Origin: Chryseobacterium vaccae
GTDB taxonomy: Bacteria > Bacteroidota > Bacteroidia > Flavobacteriales > Weeksellaceae
DNA length: 64,000 bases
Assembly: GCF_009602705.1 (NCBI RefSeq)
Contig: NZ_VSWH01000001.1
Location: forward strand, 4,141,001 to 4,205,000
Direction: 5' to 3'
Positions within the stretch are counted from its first letter, which is position 1; every line of letters begins with the position of its first letter. The notes under the pieces were generated by a model. That model was given only the letters and a program-made list of their open reading frames with translations. It made no database searches and was not told the origin of the DNA. Shown piece after piece: positions 59,275 through 64,000 of the stretch. The position numbers and the translations under genes were made by a program.

Positions 59275-59306
59275 AAAAAACGCTTACATCATGTGAGCGT
59301 TTTTTA
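59275..59306 (+). terminator. terminator after the tRNA
   Basis: A long stem (AAAAACGCT with AGCGTTTTT, extended by ACAT/ATGT) running into T residues just after the tRNA 3' end. Confidence 0.88.
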
Positions 59307-59463
59307 TTATTACTCCCCATCACAATAAATCTACAACTTTTACACTTTTCAAACCACCCAACAAATAACCCAAACAGGGTATTTCAAATTTCCTGCAGAC
59401 TGCTTACATTTGATTAGAGAATTAAACAGAGAGGGTTGCAGACAACCAGGCGCGAACTTTCAG

Positions 59464-59485
59464 TAATACTTCATCAGAAGTATTA
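59464..59485. other. perfect 9-bp palindromic stem TAATACTTC-ATCA-GAAGTATTA
   Basis: Lies 57 nt upstream of the 114-residue gene at 59543. No T tract follows, so it could be an operator or leader structure. The rest of the 270-nt gap shows a weaker AAATAACCC/GGGTATTT pair near 59360 and nothing coding. Confidence 0.45.
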
Positions 59486-59542
59486 GCATTGATACCCATT
59501 TGACCCAATTTATACTACACTAATACCTAAAAACTTAATCTT

Positions 59543-59887
59543 ATGGCAGACTGGTCACCTAACAACAGAGCATGTACCACTTTGTGGTCTACCTTTTATA
59601 TTATGAAACAGTTATCCACCAATTTTAACGATAGTGGAGATCTGGTAATGAGCGATCTTACCTATTACAATCCGTTGGCAAGTGCAGAACTCAGGAAGCT
59701 GGACGCGAAGATGATTGCAGATCAGCTGGACAATGTGTTCAGGGTTGGCCGGGGAGCGAAATATGAAGACAAAATGACGAGGACAAAAGCCATAAACAGT
59801 ATGGTGAAAGTTCTTACAGACGATACCAAAATGGTAAAAGATCTGGCCAAAGCTGTGGATGACGCTTACAGGTTCTGGGGAGAATAA
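59543..59887 (+). CDS. conserved-looking protein of unknown function, 114 aa
   Basis: A soluble, mostly helical 114-residue protein without signal peptide. It starts MADWSPNNRACTTLWSTFY and has basic-acidic helices (LRKLDAKMIADQLDNVFRV, then VKVLTDDTKMVKDLAKAVDD). No family is recognised. It lies 20 nt before an exported protein on the same strand, so the two form a likely operon. Start choice is clear: ATG at 59543 with no upstream alternative in frame nearby. Confidence 0.65.
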   Translation: MADWSPNNRACTTLWSTFYIMKQLSTNFNDSGDLVMSDLTYYNPLASAELRKLDAKMIADQLDNVFRVGRGAKYEDKMTRTKAINSMVKVLTDDTKMVKDLAKAVDDAYRFWGE

Positions 59888-59907
59888 AACAATTAAAACC
59901 AATGATC

Positions 59908-61095
59908 ATGAAAAAGCTATATTTAAATCTGATTATATTAATTCTCAGTCTGGCAGGAGGTTTTCTGAATGCCCAGCAAGTATCGGACAAACAGATTAAT
60001 GATTTGGTTACCGTCTTAAAAGCCAATAACAAAAGTGAAGAAGACATTAAAACCATCCTCAACGGAATCATCAAAGATCCTGAATTGTACAATGCCTTGT
60101 GGCAAAACTTTATTAAGCAGAGCTACATCAGCGAGAATAATAAATTTAAGTTCCTCAATGACCTGAATATCGCGTTTAAAACGTTTCAGTCGAAGGACAG
60201 TGCCACGACTTCTTTAGGTTTTACCTATGATTTTAATTTTGATTATGCCAAATTTATAGAAAAAGAGAACCATAGAGTTTCGCATACTTTCGGGCTTTCT
60301 GCCAAAGGGAATGTAGCATTTAACAAAGATGCCAATCCCAATAATTTTCTGGAAACGAAAGTCAACTACAGTTATACCCATTTCAGTGGAGGCGTTATCC
60401 GGCAAAATGATGAAGAGGTGTTTACCAGACTGAACGAAATTGAAGATAAACTGGTGGCGATGAAAGACATGAAAAGCCCTGAAGCCCTCAAATTATGGGA
60501 CGAGTTCGGAAATAACCTTAAGCTTTCCGATCAGTTTTATTACGGCTTGTCACCTAAATTTGCTTTTGAATCCAATCAGGATTTTTCAAAAACTCAATTC
60601 ACTCCCGGACTTATGATTGATTTAGGAGCCAAAGGCTGGGATAATTCAAGCCTGCTCTCAAAGCTGAATATTCTGGATTACCCGTTTGCTTTGCTGAGAT
60701 TGATTACAGGCGCAGACAAGACTTTTACAGTATACGGTTCAACGGTTCCTACCTTACAGATCGGATGCGATTATGTGATTCCCAATAAAGATCTTGTCCG
60801 TGAAAGCCTCACCGGAAATAAGGATCCTTTTCCGAGATTCAGGATAGAAACGGGTTTCAGAACCTTTATTTCGAGAATAAAGAAGGAGAATATTTTCTTC
60901 AATGCCAATTATCGTTTTTATCAGGAAATAGACGCTCCTGCTTCTGTTAAAGCAGCCGGACTGAGTTCTGTGAACTATTTTGTAATGGCACTTCAGACCA
61001 CTTCCGGATTCTATGCAAGCTATGCGGCGGGAAGGCTTCCGTTTGATGCCAAAAATGATCAGGTATATTCCCTTGGATTTAATTATAAATTCTAA
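59908..61095 (+). CDS. exported protein with possible outer-membrane barrel, unknown function
   Basis: From the Met at 59908 this is 395 aa with a clean signal peptide (ILILSLAGGFLNAQQ). The next ~70 residues are helical (ISDKQ-like start VSDKQINDLVTVLKANNKSE). The remaining ~300 residues alternate as beta strands (LGFTYDFNFDYAKF, HRVSHTFGLSAKGNVAF, YSLGFNYKF at the very end), typical of an outer-membrane barrel with terminal aromatic. It is paired with the 114-residue gene. No family is recognised. Confidence 0.65.
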   Translation: MKKLYLNLIILILSLAGGFLNAQQVSDKQINDLVTVLKANNKSEEDIKTILNGIIKDPELYNALWQNFIKQSYISENNKFKFLNDLNIAFKTFQSKDSATTSLGFTYDFNFDYAKFIEKENHRVSHTFGLSAKGNVAFNKDANPNNFLETKVNYSYTHFSGGVIRQNDEEVFTRLNEIEDKLVAMKDMKSPEALKLWDEFGNNLKLSDQFYYGLSPKFAFESNQDFSKTQFTPGLMIDLGAKGWDNSSLLSKLNILDYPFALLRLITGADKTFTVYGSTVPTLQIGCDYVIPNKDLVRESLTGNKDPFPRFRIETGFRTFISRIKKENIFFNANYRFYQEIDAPASVKAAGLSSVNYFVMALQTTSGFYASYAAGRLPFDAKNDQVYSLGFNYKF

Positions 61096-61259
61096 GAGTC
61101 TGTTTAAATTTCTAAATTTGATTTTTTGTATAGAGTTCAAATCTTTATCTAAATCATAGTCTTTAAGTCTTTTTTTGATTAAAAAGATCATATACTGATG
61201 ACGTGTTTTTGTAACGTTTTAACTTCATTATGGATATTTTCTGAATAATTGACCGATCG

Positions 61260-61286
61260 GACACTCATATCAAATGAGTGTCTTTT
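61260..61286 (+). terminator. intrinsic terminator
   Basis: GACACTCAT-ATCAA-ATGAGTGTC followed by TTTT, 165 nt after the exported-protein gene. The spacer between (61096-61259) is AT-rich with loose 6-7-nt words such as ATCTTTA and no gene. Confidence 0.82.
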
Positions 61287-61364
61287 CTTTAAAAATAATT
61301 GTATTCAATTTGAGAAGGATTCACCACTCAGAACATATTTTGGTTAATTTAGCGGGAAAATACC

Positions 61365-61709
61365 ATGAAAACAAAAATCACAGAAATCGTTCAGGGAATT
61401 AAAAAGAAGCATGTGAATGATCCCACTGTTTCAACGGATAAAGATTTGATTAGTGAGCTTATGCTTTCTGATGTATCAGGCGCAATAACAGCGCTTAATG
61501 AGCTTGATCTTGATACACTGGAATGGATCTCTTCGCGTTTTGAAGCAATTTCTTACCAGCTTCAGAATAAAGAATGGGTTGAAGGTCTGAAAAGATTGTT
61601 AATCAAATTTCCAGACAGTCAAACGCTGAAAGAAGATATCCATGATGCTGTTGAGGCTTATTATGGAGATGAAGGGTTGAAAAACTCAGTCCTACCCAAA
61701 ACAGATTAA
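61365..61709 (+). CDS. unknown soluble protein, 114 aa
   Basis: A 114-residue helical protein without signal peptide: MKTKITEIVQGIKKKHVND at the start, then LISELMLSDVSGAITALNEL and WISSRFEAISYQLQNKEWVE. The pattern (an acidic helical repeat with ELD and WISSRFEAIS) resembles small immunity-like or HEAT-like helical proteins, but I cannot name it. It lies 59 nt ahead of map on the same strand. Confidence 0.6.
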   Translation: MKTKITEIVQGIKKKHVNDPTVSTDKDLISELMLSDVSGAITALNELDLDTLEWISSRFEAISYQLQNKEWVEGLKRLLIKFPDSQTLKEDIHDAVEAYYGDEGLKNSVLPKTD

Positions 61710-61768
61710 TTCCTTAACTTTGTCGTTCTTAATGGATAACAAACCGTTCTATCTATAAAACCACCATT

Positions 61769-62533
61769 ATGTCTATAACAAACGAAAGCGAATTGACCGG
61801 AATGCAGAAAGTGAGTGAAGCAGTTGCCTTTACTTTAAAGGAAATGATCAGTTATGCCCAGCCCGGAATGACAACGAAAGATCTTGACGAGTACGGAACA
61901 AAAATCCTCTCTGATTTCGGCGCTAAATCGGCACCTTATTTAACGTATGGGTTCCCGGGATGGACATGCATCAGTGTAGACAATGAATTCTGCCACGGGA
62001 TTCCTTCTGATCAAAGAGTTTTGAAAGAAGGAGACCTGATTAATATTGATGTTTCGGCAGAATTGAACGGATATTGGGCAGATAACGGTGGATCTTTTGT
62101 TGTGGGGAATGATATTCTCGGACATCAGAAACTGGTGGATGCTTCCAGAGAAATCTTACAGAAAACGATCAGTAATATAAAAGGAGGCGTAAAAATAGCA
62201 GAAATAGGTGCCCTGATGGAAACCGAAGCCAAAAAAAGAGGCTTTAAAGTCATCAGAAATCTTGGCGGACATGGAGTAGGGAGAAGCCTGCATGAACAGC
62301 CTGATGAATTAATGAATTATAAAAACCGTTTTGATACCAGAAGGTTTAAGAAAAATTCCGTTGTAGCCATTGAAACTTTCATTTCCACAACGTCTAATCT
62401 TGCCGTAGAACTGAATGACGGCTGGACCATGGTGGGAAACAAAGGCGGATATATGGCACAGCATGAACATACCATCCTGATCACAGACGGGAAACCCGTA
62501 ATCTTAACAGAAATGAATGGAATATTGAACTGA
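61769..62533 (+). CDS. map: type I methionine aminopeptidase
   Basis: A 254-residue metalloenzyme removing N-terminal Met. The five metal ligands are visible: Asp in INIDVSAELNG, Asp in YWADNGGSF, His in LGGHGVGRSLHEQP, Glu in VAIETFIST and Glu/His in AQHEHTILIT. ENEFCHGIP-like DNEFCHGIPSDQRV carries the substrate His. Bacteroidota often have two map genes; this one is not in the usual ribosomal-protein cluster, so it may be the accessory copy. Confidence 0.92.
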   Translation: MSITNESELTGMQKVSEAVAFTLKEMISYAQPGMTTKDLDEYGTKILSDFGAKSAPYLTYGFPGWTCISVDNEFCHGIPSDQRVLKEGDLINIDVSAELNGYWADNGGSFVVGNDILGHQKLVDASREILQKTISNIKGGVKIAEIGALMETEAKKRGFKVIRNLGGHGVGRSLHEQPDELMNYKNRFDTRRFKKNSVVAIETFISTTSNLAVELNDGWTMVGNKGGYMAQHEHTILITDGKPVILTEMNGILN

Positions 62534-62559
62534 TTTCATTCCTGTCAATAAAAAAGCAG

Positions 62560-62587
62560 ACACTTACAGAAATGTGAGTGTTTTTTT
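62560..62587 (+). terminator. terminator after map
   Basis: A 9-bp stem (ACACTTACA with TGTGAGTGT, one G-T pair), GAAA loop and a T7 tail. Confidence 0.88.
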
Positions 62588-62675
62588 GCTCATCAGTTTC
62601 TGATACAGAAGAATTTTTCCTGAAACAGTCCAGATTTATTTAAAATGTGTATATTAATTCATTATTTGAAGAATT

Positions 62676-63422
62676 ATGTATTATAGCGGTGCAAATTGTG
62701 ATATCTATATAGGCCGTGGAGCCGGAAAAAAACTCCTTGAAGATATTTCCTATGCCAGAAAAAATGTGAAAATCGTATCCCCTTATTTATCGGCGCACCT
62801 GGTAAGACAGCTTATTGCTTTAAGATCAAGAGGGATTCAGGTGAACCTGATCACTACGGATAATATTGAAGATTTTTACGGTGAATACGAAAAAAATATT
62901 CATAAAATGATTATCCAGCAACGGGTCGTTGATGAACATGCACAGGCTGTCCGCAACAGCTGGATAAGTCTGGAGAAAATGCTACTTTACATCATGCTGG
63001 GATCAGCAGCCTTACTGATTGTTTTGCTGTATTCTATGAAAGATCTGAAAATACTGTACGGTCTCTTTCCTTTACTGATCTTATTTTTCATCAGAAATTA
63101 CTACCTCACCAAAATAAAAACGAAAAAAATATACAATTACCATTACCGGCAGCTGTTTCCTTTTAAAGTCTTTGTTTCCGATTCAGGAAGCAGTTTTATC
63201 CACAGCAAAATTTATATCATCGATGATGAGATTGCCTACATGGGATCCCTGAATTTTACAGGAAGCGGGCTCAAAGGAAACTATGAAACACGGATCAGAA
63301 CAACAGATCCTAATGCGGTCGGCCGGATTGTTACAGAATTTAATGAGCTTTTTCATTCAGATCTCAGGCAGAGAGATATTCAGGCTTGGGGGAAACATCT
63401 GTATCCTGAACCTGCTAATTAA
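62676..63422 (+). CDS. PLD-like protein with membrane hairpin insert and a single HKD motif
   Basis: A 248-residue protein. The N-terminal half (YARKNVKIVSPYLSAHLVRQ, RSRGIQVNLITTD) is a phospholipase D-like first module without its HKD. Two hydrophobic helices (about 103-120 and 125-140) are inserted. The C-terminal part has the catalytic HSKIYIIDDEIAYMGSLNFT (His176, Lys178, Asp183). Such single-HKD proteins dimerise to form one active site. The substrate may be phospholipid or nucleic acid; membrane anchoring favours lipids or membrane-linked DNA cutting, but this is open. Confidence 0.82.
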   Translation: MYYSGANCDIYIGRGAGKKLLEDISYARKNVKIVSPYLSAHLVRQLIALRSRGIQVNLITTDNIEDFYGEYEKNIHKMIIQQRVVDEHAQAVRNSWISLEKMLLYIMLGSAALLIVLLYSMKDLKILYGLFPLLILFFIRNYYLTKIKTKKIYNYHYRQLFPFKVFVSDSGSSFIHSKIYIIDDEIAYMGSLNFTGSGLKGNYETRIRTTDPNAVGRIVTEFNELFHSDLRQRDIQAWGKHLYPEPAN

Positions 63423-63454
63423 ACTTTCTCAGAAATTTTCAGTATATTAATCAG

Positions 63455-64000
63455 ATGCAAGATGAGATGAGAAAAGGATTTCCCGTATTGGTATCCAGAC
63501 CTAACTGGACAATGACCTGGCTGATAAGGATTTTTGCCGGAGCGTTCCTGCTCTCTTTATTGATAATACTGTCCATATTTCCTTTGCTTTTTGCTGAATG
63601 GTCCATCGTTTTTATCGCAGGAGCCATTATATATTATTTTATATGGGGCACCGGGCTCTTTTTTTTATCCCGGCATATAAAAAGAAACGCAGAAAACAGG
63701 ATCAAAAGAATTGTGGTGGATGACCAGGGAATTCATTATGAAAAAGCAGACGGAACCACAGATGAGGTGCTTTACAGCCGGATCAGAAACCTTAACCTTC
63801 CGGATACCTATGATGTACAGCTGACCAGCCAGAATAAGACCTATCTTATTGCAGTATTTACAGACACCGGATACGAAAAAATTAATTTTAACAATCTCGA
63901 TCCGGCTTTGTCTTATTCACTCAAAAACAGCAGAGCCCTGAGAGCAGGTTTTATACAAAGAATCAGACATTTCAGACCGGATCTGAAAGTTGATCCGCGG
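63455..64000 (+). CDS. membrane protein with two helices, C-terminus outside window
   Basis: From the ATG at 63455 the frame stays open to the window end (182 codons). Two hydrophobic segments (about residues 26-45 and 50-72: LIRIFAGAFLLSLLIILSIF and FIAGAIIYYFIWGTGLFF) are followed by a soluble part with VVDDQGIHYEKADGTTDEVL and YSRIRNLNLPDTYDVQL, resembling bacterial PH-like or YcxB-like domains. It starts 32 nt after the PLD-like gene. No firm family. Confidence 0.65.
   Translation, partial: MQDEMRKGFPVLVSRPNWTMTWLIRIFAGAFLLSLLIILSIFPLLFAEWSIVFIAGAIIYYFIWGTGLFFLSRHIKRNAENRIKRIVVDDQGIHYEKADGTTDEVLYSRIRNLNLPDTYDVQLTSQNKTYLIAVFTDTGYEKINFNNLDPALSYSLKNSRALRAGFIQRIRHFRPDLKVDPR

Overview
The window looks like a chromosomal segment of a Chryseobacterium-type member of the Bacteroidota (Flavobacteriia, Weeksellaceae). 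The evidence is AT-rich DNA, leaders without strong Shine-Dalgarno sites, repeated -7 boxes of the form TAnnTTTG, many 'SC' lipobox lipoproteins, a nuclease with a type IX secretion tail, an operon coding a short NuoG, and families common in that group (DUF3822, DUF5606, DUF6705, DUF4280). This assignment is an inference from protein character; no 16S gene is present.

Layout. 0-11.9 kb is mostly housekeeping: the hemW end, murI, a nitroreductase with a divergent HxlR regulator, rsmD, DUF3822, an Smr protein, a phosphodiesterase, a class C-like serine hydrolase, an archaemetzincin lipoprotein, sixA, ruvX, def, DUF5606 and mazG. At 11.9-16.8 kb lie two striking multidomain genes, read divergently: an outer-membrane lipoprotein joining a metallophosphoesterase, a kinase-like segment and a beta-barrel, and an HD phosphohydrolase fused to a Pycsar-type membrane effector domain. 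At 17-20.3 kb is an accessory patch holding a broken gene with a JAMM-like motif and two or three small secreted proteins. A GAF-domain protein follows.

From 22.8 to 32.8 kb, on the minus strand, lies what I read as an effector and immunity island for a contractile or type VI-like secretion apparatus. It starts with a LysM protein and a PAAR-like DUF4280 protein. Next comes a 738-residue effector with two predicted peptidoglycan-cutting domains. It ends in a run of lipoproteins, the first of which is translationally coupled to the effector. Within the run are a 124-bp direct repeat, two orphan C-terminal fragments and a chimeric scar that joins a piece of effector gene to a piece of lipoprotein gene. 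No secretion apparatus genes are in the window.

From 48.0 down to 33.1 kb is a complete 14-subunit nuoA-N operon (respiratory complex I) on the minus strand. It is interrupted by a predicted outer-membrane protein gene between nuoF and nuoG and by a four-helix-bundle (IVP/S23) gene between nuoH and nuoI. The most unexpected signal is in its spacers: nearly all contain degenerate tandem words with an exact 7-nt period. Three tracts turn into an inverted, in-phase second half. The IVP gene is bracketed by two heptad blocks that form 31-bp inverted repeats (27/31 identical). I suggest these form one family of intergenic element.

From 48.1 to 64 kb are further core genes: a small membrane protein, an acetyltransferase, a YugP-like protease, YigZ, ribD, a DUF349 protein, aroE, a secreted endonuclease I, a LolC/E-type permease, rbfA, methylmalonyl-CoA epimerase, a CAT-anticodon tRNA, map and a PLD-like membrane protein. 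Two unannotated cysteine-rich peptides with double-glycine leaders lie at 51.0-51.4 kb.
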